This document shows positions 21,848 through 29,668 of a stretch of 33,161 nucleotides of DNA, in pieces (within the stretch, counting starts at the first letter, position 1; every line of letters starts with the position of its first letter). A program made the translations under genes and the position numbers. The stretch comes from an uncultured Victivallis sp. (GTDB lineage Bacteria; Verrucomicrobiota; Lentisphaeria; Victivallales; Victivallaceae). The stretch is from contig CALXNS010000072.1 of NCBI GenBank assembly GCA_944389815.1, positions 1-33,161 of the forward strand. The letters run 5' to 3'. The notes under the pieces are model-generated. The model ran no database searches. It was not told the DNA's origin and saw only the letters and a program-made list of their open reading frames with translations.

Positions 21848-24481
21848 ATGAAGGAAAAGGCAGATAAGAAGCCCGAGAAGGTTGTTCCGGATGCCGCTGA
21901 GCTGGCGGCGCAGGAAGAAGCGCTTAACGCCTTGATCGCCAAAGTGAAAGCCGCGCAGATCAAGTTTGCGGAGTACACGCAGGAACAGGTCGATTCGATC
22001 TTTGCCGCCGCCGCGCTGGCCGCGAACAACGAACGGATTCCGCTGGCGCAGATGGCGGTTGCCGAGACCGGCATGGGCGTCGTGGAAGACAAGGTCATCA
22101 AGACTCATTACGCGGCGGAATATGTCTACAACAAATACCGCCACACCAAAACCTGCGGCATTCTGGAAGAAAACGAAGCCATGGGCATCGCCCGGGTCGC
22201 TGAACCGGTGGGCGTCATCGCCGGAATCGTGCCGACGACCAACCCGACTTCGACCGCGATTTTCAAATCGCTTCTGGCGCTGAAGACCCGCAACGGAATC
22301 ATTTTCAGTCCGCACCCGCGGGCCAAGAAGTGCACGATTGCGGCGGCGCGAGTTGTGCTTGAGGCTGCGGTCAAGGCCGGCGCTCCCGAAGACATCATCG
22401 GATGGATCGAGGAACCTTCGGTGGCGATGAGCCAGCATCTCATGAGCCACCCCGACATCGCATTGATTCTCGCCACCGGCGGCCCGGGCATGGTGAAGGC
22501 GGCTTATTCGAGCGGCACTCCGGCGGTCGGCGTCGGCCCCGGCAATACCCCGGTGGTCATGGGCGATACGTGCGACGTGAAGACCGCGGTCAGTTCCGTG
22601 CTGATGAGCAAGACCTTCGACAACGGCATGATCTGCGCGTCCGAACAGTCGGTCACCGCGGTCGACTGCATTTATGATGAAGTGAAGGCCGAATTCGCCC
22701 GCCGCGGCGCCCGGATTCTGACGCCGGAGGAGGCGGAAAAGGTCGGCAACGTCATTCAGATCGACGGGAAACTCAATCCGAAAATCGTCGGTCAGAGCGC
22801 CTGGCACATCGCGCAGATGGCCGGAGTGGATGTGCCGAAGGAGACGAAGGTGCTGATCGCTGAAATCGATGGAGTCGGTCCGGAGTATCCGTTCAGCCGG
22901 GAGAAATTGTCGCCGTGTCTGGCGCTTTACCGGGCGGCGGACTTCGCCGCGGCGGTCGCGAATGCGAGAAAGCTGCTCGCCTATGGCGGCATGGGGCACA
23001 CGAGCGTGCTCTACACCAATTCGCAGAATATGGAACGCATCCATTACTTCGGGCACGTGATGATGACGTCCCGGACGCTGGTGAACATGCCTTCCAGCCA
23101 GGGCGCGATCGGAGATATTTACAACTTCGCGCTGAATCCGTCACTGACGCTCGGCTGCGGCAGCTGGGGCGGGAATTCGGTCAGCGAAAACGTGGCGCCG
23201 AAGCATTTGTTGAACATCAAGGTGATTGCCCGACGGAGGGAGAATATGTTGTGGATGCGGATTCCGAAGAAGGTTTATTTCAAATACGGTTGTCTGACGA
23301 CCGCGCTCGAAGATCTCCGGGGGCGGAAGAAGGCGTTCATCGTCACGGATAAATTCCTTTATTCGACCGGCATTCTCAACGACCTGCTCCAGAAGCTTGA
23401 ATCGATGAACATCGCCGCCGACGTCTTCGCCGACGTCGAACCGGATCCGACAATTCAGCTTGCCCGCAAGGGACTGGATCGGATCAACTCCTTCCAGCCG
23501 GACATCATCATCGCCGTGGGCGGCGGTTCGCCGATCGACGCGGCGAAGATCATGTGGCTGATGTATGAACATCCCGAGATCAAGTTCGAGGACGTCGCGA
23601 TGCGGTTCATGGACATCCGCAAGCGTATCGTCGCGCTGCCGGAGCTCGGCGCCAAGGCGACGATGGTCGCAGTGCCGACCACCTCGGGTACCGGTTCGGA
23701 AGTAACGCCGTTCGCGGTGATCACCGATGCGGAGACGGGCAACAAATATCCGCTGGCCGACTATGCGTTGACGCCGGATATGGCGATCATCGACACGCAG
23801 CTCACGATGAAGATGCCGAAGAAGCTCACGGCGTACAGCGGCATCGACGCGCTGACCCATGCGCTGGAAGCGCGTGTTTCGGTGATGGCCAGCGATTACA
23901 CCAACTCTCTGGCGATGGAAGCCGCGAAGCTGGTCTTCGAATATCTGCCGCGCTGCTACAACAACGGACCGATGGACGAAGAAGCGCGTGAGCACATGCA
24001 CAACGCTTCGACGATGGCCGGGATGGCGTTTGCGAATGCCTTCCTCGGACTCTGCCACTCGATGGCGCACAAACTCGGCGGCATGTATCATGTGCCGCAC
24101 GGTCTGGCCAACGCGATGCTGATCTGCGACATCATCAAATACAACGCGACGGATGTGCCGGTCAAGCAGGGGACGTTCCCGCAGTACAAATATCCGCATG
24201 CGAAGGCGTCGTATGCGGCCATGGCCACCTACCTCGGACTCGGCGGCAAAAATGACGACGAAAAGGTCGCCAACCTGATCGCCGCGATCGAAAAACTGAA
24301 GGCCGATCTGCAGATTCCGAAGAGCCTGAAGGAGTACGGAATCGACGAGGCCACCTTCCTCGCGCAGCTGGACGAACTGTCGGTCAAGGCGTTCGACGAC
24401 CAGTGCACGGGAGCGAACCCGCGTTATCCGTTGATTTCGGAAATCCGCGACCTTTACTTGAAGGTTTATTACGGAAAGTAA
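21848..24481 (+). CDS. adhE: Bifunctional acetaldehyde-CoA / alcohol dehydrogenase
   Basis: The protein has 877 residues, the usual AdhE length. The N-terminal half reduces acetyl-CoA to acetaldehyde and the C-terminal half reduces that to ethanol, using two NADH. The aldehyde domain shows VGVIAGIVPTTNPTSTA, GGPGMVKAAYSSGTPAVGVGPGN and the catalytic Cys263 in NGMICASEQS. The iron-dependent alcohol domain (from about 460) shows GGGSPIDAAKIMW, PTTSGTGSEVTPFAVI and the metal-site histidines in HALEARVSV, CHSMAHKLGG and YHVPHGLANAM. AAGGAG precedes ATG 21848. AdhE of this type forms filaments (spirosomes). A palindrome just after the promoter and a strong terminator after the gene indicate a separately regulated single-gene unit. 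Confidence 0.97.
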   Translation: MKEKADKKPEKVVPDAAELAAQEEALNALIAKVKAAQIKFAEYTQEQVDSIFAAAALAANNERIPLAQMAVAETGMGVVEDKVIKTHYAAEYVYNKYRHTKTCGILEENEAMGIARVAEPVGVIAGIVPTTNPTSTAIFKSLLALKTRNGIIFSPHPRAKKCTIAAARVVLEAAVKAGAPEDIIGWIEEPSVAMSQHLMSHPDIALILATGGPGMVKAAYSSGTPAVGVGPGNTPVVMGDTCDVKTAVSSVLMSKTFDNGMICASEQSVTAVDCIYDEVKAEFARRGARILTPEEAEKVGNVIQIDGKLNPKIVGQSAWHIAQMAGVDVPKETKVLIAEIDGVGPEYPFSREKLSPCLALYRAADFAAAVANARKLLAYGGMGHTSVLYTNSQNMERIHYFGHVMMTSRTLVNMPSSQGAIGDIYNFALNPSLTLGCGSWGGNSVSENVAPKHLLNIKVIARRRENMLWMRIPKKVYFKYGCLTTALEDLRGRKKAFIVTDKFLYSTGILNDLLQKLESMNIAADVFADVEPDPTIQLARKGLDRINSFQPDIIIAVGGGSPIDAAKIMWLMYEHPEIKFEDVAMRFMDIRKRIVALPELGAKATMVAVPTTSGTGSEVTPFAVITDAETGNKYPLADYALTPDMAIIDTQLTMKMPKKLTAYSGIDALTHALEARVSVMASDYTNSLAMEAAKLVFEYLPRCYNNGPMDEEAREHMHNASTMAGMAFANAFLGLCHSMAHKLGGMYHVPHGLANAMLICDIIKYNATDVPVKQGTFPQYKYPHAKASYAAMATYLGLGGKNDDEKVANLIAAIEKLKADLQIPKSLKEYGIDEATFLAQLDELSVKAFDDQCTGANPRYPLISEIRDLYLKVYYGK

Positions 24482-24500
24482 GAGCGGAAACGCCGGAAAG

Positions 24501-24540
24501 GCGGCGAATCGGATTTTCTTCCGGTTCGCCGCTTTTTTTT
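24501..24540 (+). terminator. Rho-independent terminator of adhE
   Basis: A 13-bp stem (24501-24513 with 24520-24532, one wobble pair) has a 6-base loop and is followed by eight T residues (24533-24540). Confidence 0.92.
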
Positions 24541-24563
24541 GGGGGGAAATGTTGTTGTCCGGC

Positions 24564-24592
24564 TTGAAAAAAAAGGTTTTGCCGTGTATTTT
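24564..24592 (+). promoter_or_regulatory. Promoter of the hydrogenase operon
   Basis: TTGAAA (24564-24569) and TATTTT (24587-24592) are separated by 17 bases. The transcript would start near 24599, about 42 bases before the first gene, and AGGAG lies seven bases before its ATG. Confidence 0.65.
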
Positions 24593-24640
24593 GGCTCCGG
24601 TATGAATGTTTGGTGAAATCAGAACGTCAGGAGCGGGGCA

Positions 24641-24901
24641 ATGGCGAAGCCGAAAATCGTGGTCTGTCTCGGGAGTTCCTGTTTTGCGCGCGGGAATGAA
24701 GAGAACATCCGGGTCGTAGAGGCCTATCTCAATGAAAACTCTTATCAGGACGAAGTGGATGTGGAACTTTCCGGTTCCCTCTGTCAGGGACATTGTGCGG
24801 ATGGACCGGTGGTGATCGTGAACGATCAGCTTCACACCCGGGTCGATGCCGGAGTGATGCTTGAAATTCTGCGGGAAGCGATTCCGCCCCGCGGGAAATA
24901 A
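24641..24901 (+). CDS. Thioredoxin-fold [2Fe-2S] ferredoxin-like protein (first copy)
   Basis: The protein has 86 residues. Cys9, Cys14, Cys48 and Cys52 (VVCLGSSC and SLCQGHC) follow the C-x4-C...C-x3-C pattern of thioredoxin-like [2Fe-2S] ferredoxins, the fold found in NuoE/HydC-type subunits. A small electron carrier or docking partner of the adjacent hydrogenase-like proteins is the likely role. It opens a five-gene operon and is 22 bases ahead of the HydS-type gene. A related but distinct copy precedes the catalytic-type hydrogenase further downstream, so each hydrogenase-like gene has its own [2Fe-2S] partner (seen); specific pairing is inferred. Confidence 0.9.
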   Translation: MAKPKIVVCLGSSCFARGNEENIRVVEAYLNENSYQDEVDVELSGSLCQGHCADGPVVIVNDQLHTRVDAGVMLEILREAIPPRGK

Positions 24902-24923
24902 CTGATACGGGGGGAGGCGGCTG

Positions 24924-26642
24924 ATGAATCTGCATTTTCCGGTTTATACCACAGAAAACATCTGTCACGACTGTTACAAATGCATCCGGCACTGTCCGTG
25001 CAAGGCGATCCGCATTGTGGACGGGCGGGCGGGGATCATTCAGGATCTTTGCGTGGCGTGCGGCAATTGCGTGAAGGTCTGCCCGGCGCACGCCAAGAAA
25101 ATCCGTCCGGATCTTTCACGGGCGCGTTATCTGCTGGCGGGGGGGAAGAAAGTTTACGCTTCGATCGCGCCCTCTTATGTGAGTTATTTCCGCGATGTGC
25201 CCGCGGGGGCGCTGGTGGCGGCAATCAAACGGCTCGGATTCGCCGGAGTGAGCGAAACCGCGCTCGGCGCGCAGGTGGTCAGCTCGGAAACGGCGGCGTT
25301 TCTGGAAAAGGCCGAACCGGGGATTTATCTTTCGAGCGCCTGTCCGGCGGTGGTTGATTTCGTCCGGAAATATGCGCCGGCCTACGCGGGGAATGTCACG
25401 CAGGTTCTTTCCCCGCTTCTCTCCCACGCGAAACTGCTCCGCAAGGAGTACGGCGATGACATCGGCGTGGTGTTTTTCGGTCCCTGCGTCGCCAAGAAGA
25501 ACGAGGCGGACCGTCATGAGAAACTTCTCGATCTGGCGTTGACGTTTCGTGATCTGGAGGAGTGGTTCACTGCGGAAGGAATTGATCCGCGCATGATCCG
25601 GACGGACGAATACGCCCGGATGGAACCGGAGGTCGCGGCGGAAGGCCGGGTTTACGCGATCGAAGGCGGCATGAACGATACGTTGCGCGATACGGGCAAT
25701 TCGGTGCGCTATCTGGCGGTTTCCGGGTTGCAGAATTTAAGCAAGCTTTTAAGTGAGGATCCCGCATCGGCTCGCGTCGACAACTGCAAGATTTTCATCG
25801 AATGTCTCGCTTGTCCGGGCGGTTGCGTCAACGGTCCGGTGATGCCGGTCGAACAGGCCGGAACGCTCAGTTCGATGATTCAGGTTGCGCGCGATTACGA
25901 CGGCGGCACGAGTATCGGGCGTCCGCGCGAGGTCGCGATCGCCGAGGAGGTGAGTGCCGCGCCGGTTGATGAGGCGGACGTGACCGAGGAGGATATCAAA
26001 ACCGCGCTGGCTTCGGTCGGGAAATTCACTCCGGCGGATGAGCTCAACTGCGGCGGGTGCGGATATTTCAGCTGCCGCGATTTTGCGCGGGCGCTGCTGG
26101 CGGGCAAGGCGGAGATCGAGATGTGCGTGTCGCATCTGCGGCAGCTGGCGCAGAAGAAGAGCAACGCATTGATCCGTTACATTCCTGCCGGGGTGGTGAT
26201 TGTGGACCGGCATTTGCGAATCGTCGAATGCAACCGGCGTTTCGCGGAGTTGTTCGATGAGGATACGGTTCTCGCGTACGATTCCTGCGGCGGTTTGACT
26301 GGTGCTGAGCTGGGGGCGTTTGCGGATTTCAGCGATTTGATGGCTGCGGCGCTGCTGTCGGGCGGCGAAGTGCAGCGCCATAATCAGGTCTGCGGCGACA
26401 AAATTTTGAACATCAGCGTATTTACGATAGCCCCGAACCAGAGTGTCGGCGCGATCATTCAGGACGTCACCAGCGTGGAACTTCATCGCGAACAGGTTTC
26501 CGAAAAGGCGCGCGCGGTGATCCGCAAGAACATCATCACCGTGCAGAAAATCGCCCGCAATCTCGGCGAGCACATGGCGGAAACCGAAATTCTGCTGCGC
26601 GAGGTCGCCGGCAGTTACAGTGAGATCAAGGGAAAACAGTAA
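24924..26642 (+). CDS. hydS: HydS-type (group C) [FeFe]-hydrogenase homologue with PAS domain, putative H2/redox sensor
   Basis: The protein has 572 residues. Two [4Fe-4S] motifs come first (Cys14/17/20/24 and Cys43/46/49/53), then an H-cluster domain. H-cluster ligands are likely Cys140 (in SSACPAV), Cys188 (FFGPCVAKKNE), Cys297 and Cys301 (ECLACPGGC). The normal TSCCP motif is changed: the proton-relay cysteine is Ala139. An additional Cys294 is present. A further Fe-S motif CGGCGYFSC (376-384, plus Cys401) and a PAS domain (about 415-530) follow, ending in a helical segment. This is the architecture of HydS sensors known from clostridia and Ruminococcus, thought to report H2 rather than make it. 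GGGAGG lies before ATG 24924. The stop overlaps the phosphatase start by one base (TAATG). Confidence 0.93.
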   Translation: MNLHFPVYTTENICHDCYKCIRHCPCKAIRIVDGRAGIIQDLCVACGNCVKVCPAHAKKIRPDLSRARYLLAGGKKVYASIAPSYVSYFRDVPAGALVAAIKRLGFAGVSETALGAQVVSSETAAFLEKAEPGIYLSSACPAVVDFVRKYAPAYAGNVTQVLSPLLSHAKLLRKEYGDDIGVVFFGPCVAKKNEADRHEKLLDLALTFRDLEEWFTAEGIDPRMIRTDEYARMEPEVAAEGRVYAIEGGMNDTLRDTGNSVRYLAVSGLQNLSKLLSEDPASARVDNCKIFIECLACPGGCVNGPVMPVEQAGTLSSMIQVARDYDGGTSIGRPREVAIAEEVSAAPVDEADVTEEDIKTALASVGKFTPADELNCGGCGYFSCRDFARALLAGKAEIEMCVSHLRQLAQKKSNALIRYIPAGVVIVDRHLRIVECNRRFAELFDEDTVLAYDSCGGLTGAELGAFADFSDLMAAALLSGGEVQRHNQVCGDKILNISVFTIAPNQSVGAIIQDVTSVELHREQVSEKARAVIRKNIITVQKIARNLGEHMAETEILLREVAGSYSEIKGKQ

Positions 26643-27835
26643 TGGACATGCCGAACGACGTTTTTGTGGAAATGGAGTGTTTCCAGCTCTGCCACGACGG
26701 GGAGAACGTCTGCGGCGACGATTTCCTCTTCGAACGGATCGAAAATGAGAATCGGCATCTTGCGGTGCTCTCCGACGGTCTCGGCAGCGGGATCAAGGCA
26801 AATTTGCTCGCGTGCATGACCACGACGATGGCGCTGGAATTCGTTCGTTCGAATATGGATGTGCTGCTTTCGGCGGAGATCATCATGGATACGCTGCCGG
26901 TGTGCGAGGTGCGCAAGATCAGTTATGCGACGTTCAGCATTTTCGATCTTCAGATCGGCGGAAAGTCGCGGATCATCGAGATGGACAATCCGCCGTTCAT
27001 CCATCTGCGCAACGGAAAAGATTTGAAAGTGAGCCGTCAGAGCATGGTTTCGGAACGCTGGCCGGACCGGCGGGTGAATCTGGCGGAAATTTACGCGATT
27101 TCCGGCGACCGGCTGATCGCGTTTTCCGACGGGGTGACGCAGGCCGGGCTGGGCCAGGCGCCGAATAAGTTCGGCTGGCGCCGGGAAGGGGCGCTGGAAT
27201 TCATTCAGCGCAAGGTGGAGGAGGAACCGGAAATTTCCGCGCGGGATCTTTCGCAGGCGGTGGTGATGGAGGCGCGGCGGCACAATAAAAATTGCGCATG
27301 CATCGACGACATCAGCTGCATGGTCATCTACCTGCGCCGTCCGCGGCGTCTGCGGTTGCTCACCGGGCCGCCGTTCCGGGCGGATTCGGATGCGGCGTAT
27401 GCGGATCTGGTGCGGAATTTCGACGGGAAGGTGATTCTCTCCGGCGGTACGACGGCGAACATCGTGTCGCGCGAACTCGGCCGGAAAATCGATATGGACA
27501 TGAAACTGGTGATGAAAGCCGGTTCATTGCCTCCGCCGGCCCGGATGGAGGGCGTCGATCTGGTGACCGAGGGGATTCTGACCTTGACGGAGGTTGCGCA
27601 GCGCCTGGAGGCGGATCCGCCGCTGACGACGCCGGTGCCGCTGGCGGCGCAGGAGATGATTTCGCTCTTCCGCGCGAGCGACGAGATCGAGTTCGTGGTG
27701 GGAACGAAGGTCAACGAGGCACATCAGGATCCGAGTCTGCCGGTGGATCTGGAGATTCGGCGGAACATTGTCCGCCGGTTGAAGACGGTGTTGGAGAATA
27801 AATACCGCAAGCGGGTACTGCTGCGTTTCTTTTAA
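26642..27835 (+). CDS. SpoIIE/PP2C-family protein phosphatase with uncharacterised C-terminal domain
   Basis: The protein has 397 residues. The phosphatase domain (about 1-232) keeps the acidic metal-binding residues: CGDDFLF (24-30), VLSDGLGSGIKAN (42-54), IAFSDGVTQAG and CIDDISCMVIYL. Such enzymes remove phosphate from Ser/Thr of partner proteins such as anti-sigma factor antagonists. The remaining 160 or so residues (LLTGPPFRADSDAAYADL, GKVILSGGTTANIVSREL, VTEGILTLTEVAQRLEADPPLT, then EIRRNIVRRLKTVLENKYRKRVLLRFF) form a separate domain that I cannot assign, seen in similar phosphatases beside HydS. Translation is coupled to hydS, so the HydS signal probably controls this enzyme (inference). 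No target protein or kinase is encoded in the window. Confidence 0.9.
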   Translation: MDMPNDVFVEMECFQLCHDGENVCGDDFLFERIENENRHLAVLSDGLGSGIKANLLACMTTTMALEFVRSNMDVLLSAEIIMDTLPVCEVRKISYATFSIFDLQIGGKSRIIEMDNPPFIHLRNGKDLKVSRQSMVSERWPDRRVNLAEIYAISGDRLIAFSDGVTQAGLGQAPNKFGWRREGALEFIQRKVEEEPEISARDLSQAVVMEARRHNKNCACIDDISCMVIYLRRPRRLRLLTGPPFRADSDAAYADLVRNFDGKVILSGGTTANIVSRELGRKIDMDMKLVMKAGSLPPPARMEGVDLVTEGILTLTEVAQRLEADPPLTTPVPLAAQEMISLFRASDEIEFVVGTKVNEAHQDPSLPVDLEIRRNIVRRLKTVLENKYRKRVLLRFF

Positions 27836-27886
27836 TGGAAAAGGAAGCGGAGCATTTCAGGAATAAACACATAGGAAATAAAGACC

Positions 27887-28162
27887 ATGAGTGAACCGTG
27901 CAAGATGAAAGTGGAGATCTGCCTCGGAACTACCTGTTACGTGCTGGGGTCGTTCCGGCTTTCCGCGCTGGAGGAGCAGTTGCCGCCGGAGCTGGCCGAC
28001 CGTGTGGAAGTTGCGGGAGCGGCCTGCCTCGGGTTGTGCAAGGACCGGAATTACGGAAAGGCGCCGTTCGTCCGGATCAACGGGAATCGTGTGGTGGACA
28101 ATGCGACGATCGAGAAAGTTCTCGATGCGCTGAAGGAAGAGTTGGAGAAGTGCAATGAATAA
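27887..28162 (+). CDS. Thioredoxin-fold [2Fe-2S] ferredoxin-like protein (second copy)
   Basis: The protein has 91 residues. Cys12, Cys17, Cys47 and Cys51 (EICLGTTC and AACLGLC) give the same C-x4-C...C-x3-C pattern as the first copy, but the rest of the sequence differs, so it is not a recent duplicate. It lies 51 bases after the phosphatase gene and overlaps the following hydrogenase gene by eight bases. A role as electron carrier or small subunit of that hydrogenase is likely (inference). Confidence 0.9.
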   Translation: MSEPCKMKVEICLGTTCYVLGSFRLSALEEQLPPELADRVEVAGAACLGLCKDRNYGKAPFVRINGNRVVDNATIEKVLDALKEELEKCNE

Positions 28163-29546
28163 TGCCGAACGAACCCGGCGTGAATTGATGATCCGCATGA
28201 TCCGGGATTTTCTAGATGGCAATCTGGCGGAGACGATTGATCGGATTCCGGTGGAAATGCGTCCCCGGAGTGCGGAACCTGCCCGTTGTTGCGTCTACAA
28301 GGATCGGGCGATGCTCAAATATCGTCTGATGGCCCTGATGGGTTTCGGCATGGAAGAGGAGGATGACGAAACTCGTCCGCTGCGTTCCTATCTGGCTGAT
28401 GCTCTGGCGGGGAAAAACCACACGGCTCCGGTGCTTTCGGTCTGCACGGTCGGCTGCCACGGCTGCGTCGACAGCCACGTGCAGGTTTCCAATGCGTGCG
28501 TGGGCTGTTTCGCCCGGCCATGCGTGGCGTCGTGCCCGCGCCAGGCGATTTCGGTGGTGAATCAGCGTTCGACGATCGACCGGAGCAAATGCATCAATTG
28601 CGGCAAATGCATGACGGTGTGTCCGTATCATGCGATCATCCGCAATCCGCTGCCGTGCGAGGACGCCTGTCCGGTGGGTGCGATCGGAAAAGACGAAGAT
28701 GGATTGGTGAAGATCGACTTCGACCGCTGCATTTACTGCGGGAAATGTTTCCGCTCATGTCCGTTCAGCACGATCATGGAGCGTTCGAGCCTGATCAACA
28801 TTCTTGACGCGCTTCGTGCGCGTCGCCCGGTCACCGCCATGGTGGCGCCGTCGGTGACGGATCAGTTTCCGGGAACGATCGATCAGTTGTTTGCTGCGTT
28901 GCGGCTGGCCGGTTTTTCCTCGATCATGGAGGTGGCGCTCGGCGCGGAACTGACTACGCAGCATGAGGCTGCGGAATTTTTCGAACGTATGGCGCGCGGG
29001 GATAAATTGATGACCAGCAGCTGCTGTCCGGCGTGGGTGGAGGCGGCGCGGCGGCACATTCCGGAGATCGTGCCGATGGTGTCGTCGACGCCGAGCCCGA
29101 TGGCTTATGCCGGGCAACTGGCCCGCAAGGCGCATCCGGAGGCGTTGACCGTGTTCATCGGGCCGTGCATCGCCAAGCGGCGCGAGGCGCAGAAGGATCC
29201 GAATGTGGATTATGTGATGACCTTCGAAGAGCTGGGGGCGTTGCTGGCGGCGTTGGAGATCGACGTGATTTCGCTGGAGGCGCCGCCTCTGGAAGCGCCG
29301 GCGGCATCGTATGCGCGTAATTTTGCGAGGAGTTGTGGGGTGAATCAGGCGATTCTTCAGGAGATCGGCGATTCCAAGCCGGATGCGGAACATCCGGCGA
29401 TTGATGAGAAATTCATCAATGGTCTTGACCGTAAATCGATGAATCTGCTCAAAATGTACGCCAAAGGCAAACTTCCGGGGAATTTCGTGGAAGTGATGGC
29501 CTGTACCGGCGGTTGTGTCGGCGGACCGTGTTCGCTGGCGCGCTAG
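28155..29546 (+). CDS. hydA: [FeFe]-hydrogenase, catalytic type (group B-like)
   Basis: The protein has 463 residues. An N-terminal stretch of about 90 residues with no clear domain precedes several Cys clusters: Cys97/101/104, Cys115/118/123/127, Cys146/149/152/156 and Cys192/195/198/202, read as [4Fe-4S] sites. The H-cluster motifs are complete: TSSCCPAW (287-294; proton-relay Cys290 and ligand Cys291), GPCIAKRRE (Cys338) and VMACTGGCVGGPC (ligands Cys450, Cys454). H2 production from reduced ferredoxin is therefore expected. AKRRE and the short, monomer-like layout favour group B rather than the bifurcating group A type. Maturases HydE, HydF and HydG are not in the window. A strong terminator ends the operon. 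Confidence 0.93.
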   Translation: MNNAERTRRELMIRMIRDFLDGNLAETIDRIPVEMRPRSAEPARCCVYKDRAMLKYRLMALMGFGMEEEDDETRPLRSYLADALAGKNHTAPVLSVCTVGCHGCVDSHVQVSNACVGCFARPCVASCPRQAISVVNQRSTIDRSKCINCGKCMTVCPYHAIIRNPLPCEDACPVGAIGKDEDGLVKIDFDRCIYCGKCFRSCPFSTIMERSSLINILDALRARRPVTAMVAPSVTDQFPGTIDQLFAALRLAGFSSIMEVALGAELTTQHEAAEFFERMARGDKLMTSSCCPAWVEAARRHIPEIVPMVSSTPSPMAYAGQLARKAHPEALTVFIGPCIAKRREAQKDPNVDYVMTFEELGALLAALEIDVISLEAPPLEAPAASYARNFARSCGVNQAILQEIGDSKPDAEHPAIDEKFINGLDRKSMNLLKMYAKGKLPGNFVEVMACTGGCVGGPCSLAR

Positions 29547-29603
29547 GCGGAGAAGAGATATTATCCCGGCCGGGTGGATGAATTCCCGGCCGGAGTGAAA
29601 AGA

Positions 29604-29651
29604 AGAACCGCTCCGGGAGGAGAGTCTCCCGCGGGCGGTTCTCTTTTTTTT
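29604..29651 (+). terminator. Rho-independent terminator of the hydrogenase operon
   Basis: AGAACCGC (29604-29611) pairs with GCGGTTCT (29635-29642) and GGGAG (29615-29619) with CTCCC (29626-29630) inside it. An uninterrupted run of eight T follows (29644-29651). Confidence 0.92.
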
Positions 29652-29668
29652 GTTCGAAGATGCGGTGA

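Noticed and set aside
23141..24835. 564-residue open frame opposite adhE
   Set aside because: The sequence is dominated by His, Arg and Asp and runs across the adhE terminator; it mirrors the codon pattern of adhE and has no recognisable family.
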